Part shown: in pieces, positions 42,133 to 52,431 of the stretch
Layout of the letters: each line of letters begins with the position of its first letter
Numbering within the stretch: position 1 is the first letter of the stretch
Origin: an uncultured Sulfitobacter sp.
Lineage (GTDB): Bacteria > Pseudomonadota > Alphaproteobacteria > Rhodobacterales > Rhodobacteraceae
Length of the DNA: 64,000 bases
Direction: 5' to 3'
Assembly: GCF_947497275.1 (NCBI RefSeq)
Contig: NZ_CANMFS010000002.1
Coordinates: 372,001 to 436,000, forward strand
Notes under the pieces: model-generated
Database searches by the model: none
Told to the model about the DNA's origin: nothing
Seen by the model: the letters and a program-made list of their open reading frames with translations, nothing else
Position numbers and translations under genes: made by a program

Positions 42133-43494
42133 CTAGCGGTACGCGAGCAGTTGGCCGTCTGTGGTGACGACGTACAACGTGCGGTTCGCGACGACGGGTG
42201 CAGATGTGGCGCCGCCCGGGATCTCGACGGATCCCAGCAGGGCACCGTTCGCCGGATCATAGCTGCGCAACGCACCGTCATTCGATGCGATGATCACCCG
42301 TCCACCGGCGATGACGGGGCCGTGATGCGCGAAGACACGGCTTTGCTTGCGAGGCTTGCGCGCGACGAAGTTAGGCAGTTCGACGCCCCAGATGCGCGCG
42401 CCGGTGCCCGCGTCCAGGCGGATCAGCTCATTCAGGTCGCTGATTGCGAAAACACTGTCACCTGCGGGCCAGACCGGTCCGATCGCACCTTCGCGCGCCG
42501 ACCAGATGCGGTCGCCCGACCCCAGATCAAGCGCCGCGATGCGGCCCGCCTGGTTGCCGACGTACACCGTCGATCCCGATACGACAGGTGCCGAGGTGAC
42601 GTCGGACACGTTGCTGAGTGCGCGCCCGCCCCGCTTACCCAGCACGGAGGCGTTCCAACGGTTCAACCCGCCTTGCCTGAACACCGCCTGTACTTCGCCG
42701 GAACCGAAGGCAAAAATCGCCAGATCATCGGTCAGCGCAGGGGCCGGTGCGCCAAGCACGTTGTTGGTGTCGGCTGTGGCACCGATCTGCCACTCGATCC
42801 GCCCGTCGTTGCGGTTCACGGCCCAACCGGTGGTATCACCTGCCGTGAGATAGACCAGATCGCCGGAAACCGCAGGCGTGCCCGATCCGCTGGCATCCAG
42901 CTGTTGGGTCCACCGCACGCCCCCGGTGCCCGCATCAAGTGCTGCAAGAACACCGTAGCCGATGGAGACGTAAACCGTGTCGCCCGCTACGATCAGACCG
43001 CCACCCGTCGCGTCGCCCGGCTGATCGCGGGCCGGTTTCAGATTGACCTGCCACAGGGGGGTTCCCGACGTGGATGTCGCGGTAACAGTCGATTGTGCGT
43101 CGAGTGTAAAGATGCGCCCGTCTGCAACGACCGGATCTGCGGTAATGCGCAGTTTGCGGCTGTCGCCTGCGCCGATGTCAGACGCCCAAAGCAGCTGCGG
43201 CGATGAGCCGAAGGCCGGATGGGCGACGCGTGTGGCGGGGCTGCCGATGGTTTGTGACCAATCGGCATTGACCCGCTGCGCCGGTAGCGCGATCGCGCGG
43301 GATTGATTGCCGGCAAAAGGCATCTGTTCCTCGGCCAGATCACCCTGGTTCTCCAGCACAGACCTTATGTCTTCGCGCTGTCCGGGCAAGACCAGCTCCG
43401 GCTCGGAGCAGCCGGAAACGAGCGTTGCCGTACCCAGTGCCGCCCAGAGCCACAGGTGCGGTGCCTTGCACGAAGGAAAGCTGAAATATGTCAT
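42133..43494 (-). CDS. bamB: Outer membrane assembly lipoprotein BamB
   Basis: A 453-residue PQQ-like beta-propeller. The lipobox is ATLVSGC, with the lipidated cysteine near residue 26. Seven or eight blades repeat AxDxxTGxxxW-like units such as ALDAGTGGVRW and RLDAGTGARIWG. As part of the BAM complex it helps insert outer-membrane proteins. It lies 61 bases downstream of the TPR gene and 93 bases upstream of der; the ATG at 43494 is chosen because the open frame above overlaps the TPR gene. Confidence 0.9.
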   Translation of the reverse strand: MTYFSFPSCKAPHLWLWAALGTATLVSGCSEPELVLPGQREDIRSVLENQGDLAEEQMPFAGNQSRAIALPAQRVNADWSQTIGSPATRVAHPAFGSSPQLLWASDIGAGDSRKLRITADPVVADGRIFTLDAQSTVTATSTSGTPLWQVNLKPARDQPGDATGGGLIVAGDTVYVSIGYGVLAALDAGTGGVRWTQQLDASGSGTPAVSGDLVYLTAGDTTGWAVNRNDGRIEWQIGATADTNNVLGAPAPALTDDLAIFAFGSGEVQAVFRQGGLNRWNASVLGKRGGRALSNVSDVTSAPVVSGSTVYVGNQAGRIAALDLGSGDRIWSAREGAIGPVWPAGDSVFAISDLNELIRLDAGTGARIWGVELPNFVARKPRKQSRVFAHHGPVIAGGRVIIASNDGALRSYDPANGALLGSVEIPGGATSAPVVANRTLYVVTTDGQLLAYR

Positions 43495-43555
43495 CGCCTG
43501 CTCACTCTGGTCTGCATCCGGTTTGGCAGCACCCGGGGGTGCCTCCGGTTTGGTT

Positions 43556-44263
43556 TTAGCCGTTGCCGTCGATCTGCGGGGCATCGGCGTTGTCGGACAG
43601 GGGGGCACCGCCAAGCTCCGGCTCGCCTCCCAGCGCCACAATCACCTGCAACGCGCGCTGTTGCAAGTCCGGTGTCACCTGCGCGTCGGTCAGAATGGAT
43701 TGATAGCCCGTGATCGCGGCGGCGGTGTTGCCCTCTTCGATGTCGATCAGGGCCAGTTGTTCGTGCGCCAGCAGGCGCAGCGCGCCCCCCGCCGATGCAA
43801 GCGCCTCGAATCCCTGACGCCGCTCAGCCGCAGGCAGGGTTTCGGATTGCAGGGTCAGCGCCTTGAACACGGCGATCTGACGGTAGATTTGCGGAATATC
43901 GGCGGAGACCGCCACCGCATCGAGTTCGGTAATTGCTGCCGCGCGGTCTTCCGCCTCGATCTGTTCGGACGCCGCGAGAAGGCTCACGACTGCGCGTGCA
44001 CGGGCGTTTTCCGCCTCGACCTGCTGTAATGCCGCGGCGCGTGCGGCACCGTCTTCGCGCTCAAGCGCGCTCAACATGGCATCGCCCAAGGCTTCGGCCT
44101 GTGCGCGGACCTGTGCCTTGCGGTACTCCGAAAATGCGGCGCCACCCACGATCACGAGGACGGCAAGAACCGCGATCCAGCCGTACCGCTTGAACGTCGC
44201 CGCCAGACGGTCACGCCGCAATTCATCATTGACCTCGTCAATAAACCCGTCGGTATCGCTCAT
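43556..44263 (-). CDS. YfgM-like membrane-anchored TPR protein
   Basis: A 235-residue protein. A polar N-terminus (DTDGFIDEVNDELRRDRL) is followed by one membrane segment (GWIAVLAVLVIVGGAAF) and an alanine-rich helical repeat domain of DUF2133/YfgM type. It lies upstream of bamB and der, as is usual. Family members link the Sec translocon to periplasmic chaperones. Confidence 0.85.
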   Translation of the reverse strand: MSDTDGFIDEVNDELRRDRLAATFKRYGWIAVLAVLVIVGGAAFSEYRKAQVRAQAEALGDAMLSALEREDGAARAAALQQVEAENARARAVVSLLAASEQIEAEDRAAAITELDAVAVSADIPQIYRQIAVFKALTLQSETLPAAERRQGFEALASAGGALRLLAHEQLALIDIEEGNTAAAITGYQSILTDAQVTPDLQQRALQVIVALGGEPELGGAPLSDNADAPQIDGNG

Positions 44264-44478
44264 TCGGACCAAACCTCCGTTGGCTACGTTTCGCCCCTCT
44301 TAGCGAAGCTGCGGGGCCAAGCCAAGACCCAGCGGCCCGTCAGAGGGGCATGAGGGCTTTGGACGACGAAAAAGCAGACTAAACTGGTCCGTTCACTCGC
44401 AATGCAAAACATACGGACGAACCGCGCTTCCCCGACGGCACCGGTAACAGCGGGACCGGCCAAACTTGAGGCCGCAAC

Positions 44479-45300
44479 ATGCGCCTTCTCCCCACTCTGG
44501 CGGCAATCAGCCTTGCGGCGCTGGAGCAGGTGCGTGCGCAACTGGACGAGGCGCAGTCGCGCGTTCCCGAAGCCGAAGCAGGCGTGGAGGAAGCCAGAGC
44601 GCGGCTTGAAGAGGTCCGGATCGATCAAAACGCCTCATCGCGGCTCAACTAGGACGGAGCGCAGTCTTGCGTCAGTTCAGCACAGGCCGGCTTGCGCACC
44701 GCAGTCGCCGGCTTCGAAGCCGCGCGCGCCGCCGTGGCAGGTGCCGAAGCTGAACTGGACCGCCTTATGATCAGAGCGCCTTTCGCCGGGCTGCTCGAAA
44801 GCGACACCGCCGAGTTTGATGCGCTGATGCTGTCCGGATCGTTGTGCGGCACGATCATCCATTTGGATCCGATCAAGCTGGTGGGCTTTGTGCCCGAAAC
44901 GCGTGTGAACTGGGTAAAGTTGGGCGCGATGGCGCAGGCGCGTCTCGCCGCCGTTGGCGCTGTGGTATCTGGCCGCGTCACGTTCCTGTCCCGTTCAGCC
45001 GACCCCGAAACCCGCACATTCAGCACCGAAATCGAAGTACCCAATTGCTATTTAGCGATCCGCGAGGGCCAAACGGTGGAAACCCTTATCGCTTCCGATA
45101 GGGCCAAGGTTTAACTTATCCCGCAAAGCGCGCTGCCTCAGAACGACGCTGGCACGCTAGGTGTTCGTCTAATTGGCACAGACAACATCGTGAAGTTTCA
45201 CAAGATCGAAATTGTGCGCGACACGACCGAGGGCGTCTGGGTGACCAGCCTGCCACAGGTGGCGAACCTGATCGTCGTCGGCCAGGCATATGTCGTCGAT
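44479..45300 (+). pseudogene. RND efflux periplasmic adaptor, broken
   Basis: A start MRLLPTLAAISLAA is joined directly to the coiled-coil hairpin (LEQVRAQLDEAQSRVPEAEA), so the first lipoyl half is missing. In-frame stops occur at 44650-44652 (TAG) and 45112-45114 (TAA). Between them are adaptor signatures MIRAPFAGLL and VVSGRVTFLSRSADPETRTF. The C-terminal beta-domain continues past the second stop (NLIVVGQAYVVDGVEV), then the sequence becomes RND permease. One original reading frame is retained throughout. Confidence 0.88.
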
Positions 45301-47344
45301 GGCGTCGAGGTCGCGCCGACCCTGCGCGGCCTGATCCTCACAGTGGGGATGCGTGTCGACAGCGCGATCGTGGTCGTCGAATACACCGATGCCCGTCAGC
45401 CGCAAGATGAAGGCCCGATGCGCGCCTAGGTCGAGGCGGCAAAACGGATATTGTGGCCGGATGTGCCGGGTGAATTCTTGGGAATGCTGACGGTCACACT
45501 TATTTTCGTCCTGTCGGCATCGCTGGTAGTGGCGCTGGTTTACGTGCGCGTCATGTGCGGTGTCACCGGACGTTGGAACAGATAATCTCTCGGCTTATGG
45601 CACGCTTTGCCAGCTTGTCGTGCTATCTGCAGCTACCGCTGGCTGTTCCGGGCATCGCGATGTGGGCCGCTGTTCTGGCAGGCATTTTCATTTTTCTGAT
45701 CGGCACACTGGGTGGCTATTTCGCCGCATCCGGAATCGCCGGTGCGGCACCGGCGGACAGCTCTGCGCCGCTTGACCCGCCTCGGGCGGATCGGCACCTG
45801 GTTGCTTGCCCCGCTGACACCCGCCAGCCGCCAAGGTGTGAAGACAGGTTATCGTCGCTCACCTTTCGGGAAGATAATTGCAGTGATCGCGGGCAATCCT
45901 GTGATGCCTCTGGTGACGTCCGGGCTCGTATTCATCTTTGTGATTACGACACTGGTCTATTATTCGAACAATTCGAAAGGGGTAGAGTTCATTGCCGATT
46001 CAGAGCCGGAACAGGCTATCGTCTTTGTGCTGGCACGCGGTAACCTGTCGCTTTCGGAAAAGGATGATCTGCTGCGCGAAGCGGAAAACGTCATTCTGAG
46101 CCACCCCGGCATCGCTACCACATTTGCCTTTGCCGGCGAAGGCGGGCTGAACAGCACGACCGGCGGCAGCCAAGCACAAAAGGATCTGATCGGGCAAATC
46201 CAGTTCGAAACGATCCCTTGGGAAGACCGCGCGCTGCGTGCCGATCTGGACGGCGATACCGTGATCGCGGAACTCACTAAACAGCTGTCCGCGTTTCCCG
46301 GCATCCAGAGCGAAGTCCTGCCGCTGAATCTGGGGCCCGCATCGGGGAAACCGATGCATCTGCGTTTCATGGGAATCGGTTCGACACCCTGGTCGCCGCG
46401 ACCGCGCAGGCATGTGCGTATTTTGAACAGGTACCGGGTCTGGTTCTGATCGAAGACACCTGGCCCCTACCCGGCACTGACTGGCAGATCGGCGTCGATG
46501 TCTAAAAGGCGGGCCAGTATGGGGCGGACGTGCTCAGTGTGGGCGCGATGGTGCAGCTCGTGACGCGCGGCCTGTTGCTCGACACGATGCGGGTTGATTC
46601 CTCGGACGAGCGGATTGCCGAGCTTTCGAAGTGGCTCGATACCGCCGATCTACCGGACGGCATCATCGTTGTCTGGGCCGGAGATCAGGTACAACAAGCC
46701 GAAAGCCAGGCGTTCCTCGGATCGGTCTTCACCGCGGCGCTGGGATTGGTGTTCATCATCCTTCTGCCGCAGTTCAATTCGATCTACAACTCGGTTCTGG
46801 TGCTCGTTGCGGTGGCCCCTGTCCACCAGGGGCGTGCTGATCGGCATGCTGGTGATGGGTGAGACAATCTCGATCATCATGACGGGCACGGGAATCGTCG
46901 CACTGGCCGGGATCGTGGTGAACAACAACATCATCCTGATCGATACCTATCAGGAGTTCAGCCAGTACATGCCCCGCATCGAAGCGATCATCCGCACCGC
47001 GCAGGCCCGGCTCCGCACGGTGCTTCTGACGAGCTACCGGCGACAGCCCCGCGGCTCTGTGGTGGAAACAACTGGCGACGGCGGTTGTCTTCGGACTTGG
47101 CGTGGCAACCGTTCTGACCCTCGTCATCACCCCGTCGCTGCTGGCGATCCGGGTCTGGACCTCGCCCTGCGCCAACTGGATCGCGCGCCTGCTCGCACGC
47201 ATTTCGATCAGCCGAGCAAGCCGCGCGGCCCGCGACTGGGCGTTGCAGCGCGATGCCCGCCGCTTGGTACCGGAAGAATTGATCTGGACCGACCGGGTGA
47301 CAGAGCCTGCGCGCGCGGATCCGCCATTGAAACCGGCAGGGTGA
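45301..47344 (+). pseudogene. RND efflux permease, heavily decayed
   Basis: The permease begins in mid-protein (RGLILTVGMRVDSAIVVVEY, about TM4), fused to the adaptor end, so some 400 N-terminal residues are gone. Stops at 45427 and 45583, frame changes near 45600-45720, 46390 and 46820, and a stop near 46503 break it. Recognisable pieces are GVEFIADSEPEQAIVFV, VGAMVQLVTRGLLLDTMRVD, QAESQAFLGSVFTAALGLVF and TGTGIVALAGIVVNNNIILI. A further deletion joins RVDSSDE to RIAELSKWLDTAD, removing roughly 80 residues. The C-terminus ends near 47344. Confidence 0.88.
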
Positions 47345-47440
47345 CGTTCCCACGAAACCGTGAGTTAAGCGTGCGCCTCTCGCAAAACGGGCGGGAGGCT
47401 CTACTGTTGTTGTCATCAAACAAAAAAACAGGAGTTCTTG

Positions 47441-47890
47441 ATGTTTCGATCCTTCCTTCCCGCCCTGCTCACCGCAATGATCGCGACGTCGGCGCAGGCC
47501 GACATGATCAGCAAAACCAGCCCCCACAGCGTCGATGCAACACTCGACCGTCTCGAAGACGCCGTAAACGGCGCCGGAGCGACCGTTTTCGCACGGGTCG
47601 ACCATGCCGCCGGCGCGACGAATGTCGACATGGATCTGCGTCCAACCGCCCTACTGATCTTCGGAAACCCGATGCTTGGCACGCCGGCGATGCAGGACGC
47701 CCAGACAGCGGGACTTGATCTGCCGTTGCGCGTGCTCGCCTACGCCGATAGCGAAGGCGTTGTGCATCTGGTCTATCACGACCCCGCCGACCTTGCCGAA
47801 GGGCATGGATTGCCTGCGGAAGCCCCCTACCTAACGAAGATGACCGGCGCTCTCGACAAACTCACGTCGAAAGCCATCGCAGAAGACTGA
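47441..47890 (+). CDS. Exported DUF302 protein
   Basis: A 149-residue protein with signal peptide (SFLPALLTAMIATSAQA) and a DUF302 domain: SVDATLDRLEDAVNGAGATV, then TALLIFGNPMLGTPAMQDAQ and LPLRVLAYADSEG. The ATG at 47441 follows GGAG. DUF302 is found in many periplasmic proteins of unknown role, often in metal or sulfur contexts. Confidence 0.88.
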   Translation: MFRSFLPALLTAMIATSAQADMISKTSPHSVDATLDRLEDAVNGAGATVFARVDHAAGATNVDMDLRPTALLIFGNPMLGTPAMQDAQTAGLDLPLRVLAYADSEGVVHLVYHDPADLAEGHGLPAEAPYLTKMTGALDKLTSKAIAED

Positions 47891-47981
47891 ACGACGATCC
47901 GCGCATCCGACGCACACACGTATGCGCCGCAGCGTCCGGAGCAGGCGCGCCAAAACAGTGAGCGCGCCAAAGCATGTCTTC

Positions 47982-48005
47982 AAAGCCGCCCGGAAGGGCG
48001 GCTTT
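47982..48005. terminator. Perfect hairpin between convergent genes
   Basis: Ten-base arms aaagccgccc and gggcggcttt surround a GGAA tetraloop. It lies between the DUF302 stop and the Atm1-like stop and would serve both strands, with three T residues at each end. Confidence 0.75.
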
Positions 48006-48030
48006 GTCCGCTGGATCAGGGGCTACGCCA

Positions 48031-49896
48031 CTATTCTTCGGATTGCTGTCGGAACCAAAGCTGCGCATACCGGCCATCGCGCGCGAGCAGCGCCTCGTGA
48101 GTGCCTTGCTCAACGACAACACCCTTCTCCAGAACCACAATTCGGTCCGCCTCCGCGATGGTGCTCAACCGATGGGCGATGGTCACAACGGTGCGCCCTT
48201 TGCCCGCCTGCCGCAACGCGTCCTGGATCTCTTGTTCCGTCTCGCTGTCGAGCGCACTCGTCGCCTCGTCCAAAAGCAGGATCGGCGGGTCTTTCAATAA
48301 CGTGCGTGCGATGCCGACACGTTGCTTTTCACCCCCCGACAGCTTCAGCCCCCGCTCACCCACCGCCGTATCGTATCCCTCCGGCAGCGCCTTGATGAAA
48401 TCGTGGATTTGCGCGGCCCGCGCCGCAGCCTCGATCTCCTCCTGCGTCGCACCATCGCGGCCGTAGCCGATATTGTACCCGATCGTGTCGTTGAACAGCA
48501 CCGTATCCTGAGGTACCACGCCGATCTGACGGTGCAATGAATGCTGCGTCACGTCGCGCACATCCTGCCCGTCGATGCTCAGATTTCCCGCCTGCACGTC
48601 GTAAAACCGGAACAGGAGCCGCCCGATGGTGGATTTGCCCGATCCCGTCGACCCGACGATCGCGACCATCTCACCCGGTTCGGCGACAATGCTCACACCT
48701 TTCAGGATCTCGCGGTCGGGGTTATAGCCGAACTTCACATCCTTCAGCGCGATCCGTCCGCCCGTCACATCGAGCGGCTTCGCATCCGGCTTGTCCTCGA
48801 TCTCCGGGGGCTGCTCAAGCAGATCGAACATCTGCCCCATGTCGACCAGCGCCTGACGGATTTCGCGGTAGACGGTGCCCAGAAAATTCAGTGGGACTGT
48901 GATCTGGATCATGTAGGCATTGACCATCACGAAATCGCCGACCGTCAACGTGCCGTTCTGCACGCCAATCGCCGCCATCACCATCACGCCCACCAGCCCG
49001 GCGGTTATCACCAGCGACTGCCCGAAATTCAAAAAGGCCAGCGAATAATTGGTCTTGATCGCGGCTTCCTCGTACCCCGCCATCGCACTGTCATACCGGG
49101 CAGCTTCGCGCTGTTCCGCGCCGAAGTACTTTACCGTTTCATAGTTCAGCAAGCTATCGATGGCTTTTTGATTGGCGTCCGTGTCCTGATCGTTCATCTG
49201 GCGGCGCAGCTTCACGCGCCATTCCGTCACCGCGAAGGTGAACCAGACGTAGATGGCAATCGTCACTGCCACGACCAGAAGATAGGTCACGTCGAAAAGG
49301 ACGGTCAGGATGATCCCGACAAGCAAGAGCTCCAGGATCAGTGGTCCGATGCTGAACAGCAGGAAGCGCAGCAGAAATTCGACACCTTTGACGCCGCGCT
49401 CGATGATCCGGCTCAGACCGCCGGTCTTGCGCGTGATGTGATAGCGCATGGACAGGCGGTGGATGTGGTTGAAAGTCTCAAGTGCGAGCATCCGCAGCGC
49501 GCGCTGCGCCACGCGCGCGAATATTGCATCGCGCAGCTGTTGAAACCCGACACCCATCAGGCGGACCATACCATAGGCGACCGTCAGGCTGATCGCGCCA
49601 AGCGCGAGCATGGGCGCCCCCTCGCCCGCCAGTGCATCCACAGCATCGCGATAGAAAAACGGTGTCGCGACCGTTACCAGCTTTGACACGACCAAGGCGA
49701 TCATTGCCCATACGACCCGCTTGCGCACCCAGGGCATGTCCTTGGGCCACAGATAGGGGGCCACCTTGCGCAGAACGCGTACCGAGGACTGCCGCTCGGC
49801 GGCGGTTGCGATTTCCTCTTCGGTTTGCGGCGGCTTGTCGGTGCCTGCGGATGCGGCGGCATTGGACGGAGAGGTGGAAGCGGGATCAGCAGACAT
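48031..49896 (-). CDS. Atm1-type ABC exporter
   Basis: A 621-residue half-transporter. Six membrane segments span about residues 55-330, with ISLTVAYGMVRLMGVGFQQL and RYHITRKTGGLSRIIERG conserved in Atm1/ABCB7. The ATPase has Walker A GSTGSGKSTI, signature LSGGEKQRVGIARTLL and Walker B PILLLDEATSALD. Bacterial members export glutathione-bound metals or sulfur species and protect against heavy metals. The ATG at 49896 is preferred to one upstream. Confidence 0.92.
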   Translation of the reverse strand: MSADPASTSPSNAAASAGTDKPPQTEEEIATAAERQSSVRVLRKVAPYLWPKDMPWVRKRVVWAMIALVVSKLVTVATPFFYRDAVDALAGEGAPMLALGAISLTVAYGMVRLMGVGFQQLRDAIFARVAQRALRMLALETFNHIHRLSMRYHITRKTGGLSRIIERGVKGVEFLLRFLLFSIGPLILELLLVGIILTVLFDVTYLLVVAVTIAIYVWFTFAVTEWRVKLRRQMNDQDTDANQKAIDSLLNYETVKYFGAEQREAARYDSAMAGYEEAAIKTNYSLAFLNFGQSLVITAGLVGVMVMAAIGVQNGTLTVGDFVMVNAYMIQITVPLNFLGTVYREIRQALVDMGQMFDLLEQPPEIEDKPDAKPLDVTGGRIALKDVKFGYNPDREILKGVSIVAEPGEMVAIVGSTGSGKSTIGRLLFRFYDVQAGNLSIDGQDVRDVTQHSLHRQIGVVPQDTVLFNDTIGYNIGYGRDGATQEEIEAAARAAQIHDFIKALPEGYDTAVGERGLKLSGGEKQRVGIARTLLKDPPILLLDEATSALDSETEQEIQDALRQAGKGRTVVTIAHRLSTIAEADRIVVLEKGVVVEQGTHEALLARDGRYAQLWFRQQSEE

Positions 49897-50027
49897 GTAA
49901 TTTCCTATGCAGTCCTGCGCTACATAGGGCGGATCGCGGGGTCCTGCCACCAGCTACACTGAAAATACGGAAGAAACTGGTACCCCGGCTTCAGCCGACA
50001 CTGGAAGTCATCCGATGATGCCGCGTT

Positions 50028-51254
50028 TCATTGCGGCAGATCGAATACCTGTCCGGGATAGATCAGATCGGGATCGCGGATGCTGTCGGCGTTTGCATCG
50101 AACACCCGCACATAAAGCAATCCGTCGCCGTACCGCGCGCGCGCGATCGCCCAAAGTGTTGCGCCCTTCTGCACCGTAATCGCCCTCACGGCACCGCTGC
50201 CCGCTGCGGTCGCAGCTTCGAGCGCCTGCCCGGATTCGCGTTTGAAAGGGGTTTCGACACGGCTGCTCACCTTGCCCTGCGCACTTACCTCATCGACACG
50301 CAGCGTATAGATGCCTTCGTCGACATCCGGCAAGTCGCCTTCCCACCTCCCGGCGCTGTCTACCGGCAAGCTGATGACCGCACGGTTGTCGAGATAAACG
50401 CGCACCTGAGCGGTCCGTGCCTGCGCACGCCCCGAAAGTTGTACAGCGCCGTCAGCCGAATACCCGATGGTGTCCAACGCCACCCCAGCCGCGGTCTGCG
50501 GTGCCGCAGGTTGCAGCAATCGCACCCCTTCCGCGTCCGATTGCAGAACGGCGACGCGCGGCGCGGCTGCGGTGTCTGCTGTCGGTGATGCGGTGGTGAT
50601 CTGCGCGCGGTCCAGAGCCCCTGCTGCAGGGCTGGTGGTGGTCGGACCGATGTCTGCGACCGCAATCTCTTCGGGGTCAGGACCCGGCGTCGCGGGCACG
50701 GCATCGGAAGGCGCATCGGTCGGCAAAGACGCCTGGGCAGTGGCTGTCTGCATCGACGGGGCCAGAATGATCTGATCGGCGGACACCGTCTCGTCCGTTC
50801 CGGCGCGGGCAGAGAGCGTGACGATCTGTGGCTGCGGCATCGCGGGCAGGTTTGCGAAGGCAGCAAAGCCGCCCGCATCGTCGGCCTTCGCGCGAGCCAC
50901 CTCCGTGCCATCGACCAGAACCCGCACGTCGCTCAGCGGCGCCGCGCGTCCCGCGATAACCGTGGTGCCATCCGTTTCGCGGCGCAATTCGTCGAACCGT
51001 GGAACCTGCGCGCGGCTCGGATCGTCGCCCACCGCTTCAACCTTGGCGGATGGGTCATCGATGTGCGCCGCATCTCCGGCACCGAGGGATGTATCCCCAG
51101 CAGATGCGACCGCCTTGCGAGGTGCGTCATCCGAGGCCGGCGCATCCGACCCGCGCAGCCCCAGAAAGGCCCCAAGACCCAAAAGCAACACCATGCAGAG
51201 CCCCGCCGTGACGGCGCCCGCAAAGCCACCCAAAAAATCGGTTTTGTTCAGCAT
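50028..51254 (-). CDS. LysM-domain membrane protein
   Basis: A 408-residue protein with an N-terminal membrane anchor (FAGAVTAGLCMVLLLGLGAF), a long Ala/Asp/Pro/Thr-rich periplasmic stretch containing short Ig-like strands (GRAAPLSDVRVLVDGTEVA), and a C-terminal LysM domain (KGATLWAIARARYGD and DPDLIYPGQVFDLP) that binds peptidoglycan. The layout is common in Rhodobacterales; the function is unknown, probably in the envelope. It is divergent from the LOG gene. Confidence 0.88.
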   Translation of the reverse strand: MLNKTDFLGGFAGAVTAGLCMVLLLGLGAFLGLRGSDAPASDDAPRKAVASAGDTSLGAGDAAHIDDPSAKVEAVGDDPSRAQVPRFDELRRETDGTTVIAGRAAPLSDVRVLVDGTEVARAKADDAGGFAAFANLPAMPQPQIVTLSARAGTDETVSADQIILAPSMQTATAQASLPTDAPSDAVPATPGPDPEEIAVADIGPTTTSPAAGALDRAQITTASPTADTAAAPRVAVLQSDAEGVRLLQPAAPQTAAGVALDTIGYSADGAVQLSGRAQARTAQVRVYLDNRAVISLPVDSAGRWEGDLPDVDEGIYTLRVDEVSAQGKVSSRVETPFKRESGQALEAATAAGSGAVRAITVQKGATLWAIARARYGDGLLYVRVFDANADSIRDPDLIYPGQVFDLPQ

Positions 51255-51366
51255 TTCAATATTTCCCGGTCGCGGCGGCTGTGACACAGCATTGAGCCTT
51301 TGTAGCCCAGAGGCTATCACCGGTCAAAACCGCAATCGTCTTATACAGCTAAAGAGAGGCCGCTCC

Positions 51367-51921
51367 ATGCCCATCACCTCCGTCTGCGTCTTCTGCGGGT
51401 CCCGCGCAGGTGACGATCCGGCATTTATCGCGGATGCCGAGACGCTCGGCACGGGCATCGCCGACAAGGGGTGGCGGCTTGTCTATGGTGCGGGTGACAT
51501 CGGGCTGATGGGAAGCGTGGCAAATGCGGCGCAGCGGGCGGGCGGCGATACCTTTGGCGTGATCCCGAAACATCTGGTGGATTGGGAAGTCGGCAAGACC
51601 GATTTGCGCCGTTACATCGTCACCGAGACCATGCACGAACGCAAGAAGGTGATGTTCATGAACTGTAATGCAGTCGTAGTGCTACCGGGGGGTGCGGGAT
51701 CGCTGGACGAGCTTTTTGAAGTGCTGACCTGGCGCCAATTGAGGCTGCACAGCAAGCCTATTATCATCATAAATTCAAACGGTTACTGGGATGATTTAAA
51801 GCAACTTCTTAACGGGGTTGTGCAGCGCGGTTTTGCGGAACCAAGCCTTCTTGACTACCTTGAATGGGTGCCGGACGCACCAGCGGCGATGGCGGCGCTC
51901 GACCGATCCGGGCAAGCCTGA
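51367..51921 (+). CDS. LOG-family (TIGR00730) Rossmann-fold protein
   Basis: A 184-residue protein of the lysine decarboxylase-like LOG family. Active-site motifs are MHERKKVMF and LPGGAGSLDELFEVLTW (consensus PGGxGTxxE; here T is S and the third position is D). Members are cytokinin riboside 5'-monophosphate phosphoribohydrolases or release ribose phosphate from nucleotides. The ATG at 51367 follows a GAGAGG. Confidence 0.9.
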   Translation: MPITSVCVFCGSRAGDDPAFIADAETLGTGIADKGWRLVYGAGDIGLMGSVANAAQRAGGDTFGVIPKHLVDWEVGKTDLRRYIVTETMHERKKVMFMNCNAVVVLPGGAGSLDELFEVLTWRQLRLHSKPIIIINSNGYWDDLKQLLNGVVQRGFAEPSLLDYLEWVPDAPAAMAALDRSGQA

Positions 51922-51930
51922 AGAATGAGA

Positions 51931-51957
51931 AAGGCCGCCGCAACTCTGCGGCGGCTT
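51931..51957. terminator. Bidirectional terminator
   Basis: Nine-base arms gccgccgca (51934-51942) and tgcggcggc (51947-51955) with a 4-base loop lie between the LOG gene and the convergent host-attachment gene, with A and T runs on both sides. Confidence 0.8.
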
Positions 51958-51975
51958 CCGAAATGATTATACAAA

Positions 51976-52431
51976 TCAAGCTGATTCAAGCTCTTTTTTC
52001 AGCATCTGTTCGATTTCGTCAATCGGGTGATTTGTCAGGTTCTTGTCGATCTCGCCGATCACCTTGTCGGTGACTTCCTGATGCAGTTCTGACCGCAGTT
52101 CTCCTAGAGTACGTGGATCAGCGACAATCACCAGCCGGTCGAATTGGCCCTGGTGCGCTTGCTTGTAGAGGATGTCGGCAAGATCGGAAGCAAAGCGTTC
52201 TTTTGCAAGCTGGTGCCAGTCGGTGTCATCTACAGCAGACCTGTGCGCGGATGGTCCGTCATTGAACCGTCCGCGCCGATTCGCTGCCTGCTCGCGGTTC
52301 GGTGGATTTTCCTGTTCCTCTTTCTTGACGACCTTGAGATAGGGATCGTCTCCGTCAGTTTCGTTTTCGAGAAACAGTGCCTTCTCGCTGTCCGCGATCA
52401 GCACCCATGTACCATTGGTCAGCTTGGTCAT
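51976..52431 (-). CDS. Host attachment family protein (PF10116-like)
   Basis: A 151-residue protein. GTWVLIADSEKALFLENE, ERFASDLADILYKQAHQGQF and LVIVADPRTLGELR follow the pattern of the family first noted in Agrobacterium attachment and widespread in Proteobacteria, related to archaeal release-factor eRF1 domain folds. No adhesin function is proved for it. Its start overlaps the stop of the small upstream gene (ATGA). Confidence 0.85.
   Translation of the reverse strand: MTKLTNGTWVLIADSEKALFLENETDGDDPYLKVVKKEEQENPPNREQAANRRGRFNDGPSAHRSAVDDTDWHQLAKERFASDLADILYKQAHQGQFDRLVIVADPRTLGELRSELHQEVTDKVIGEIDKNLTNHPIDEIEQMLKKELESA

Noticed and set aside
41566-43206. 546-residue plus-strand frame opposite der and bamB
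   Set aside because: Runs across two real minus-strand genes; its translation has no protein-like motif.
44140-44478. Possible gene between the TPR protein and the RND relic
   Set aside because: Only short shadows and no ribosome site; treated as promoter region plus relic flank.
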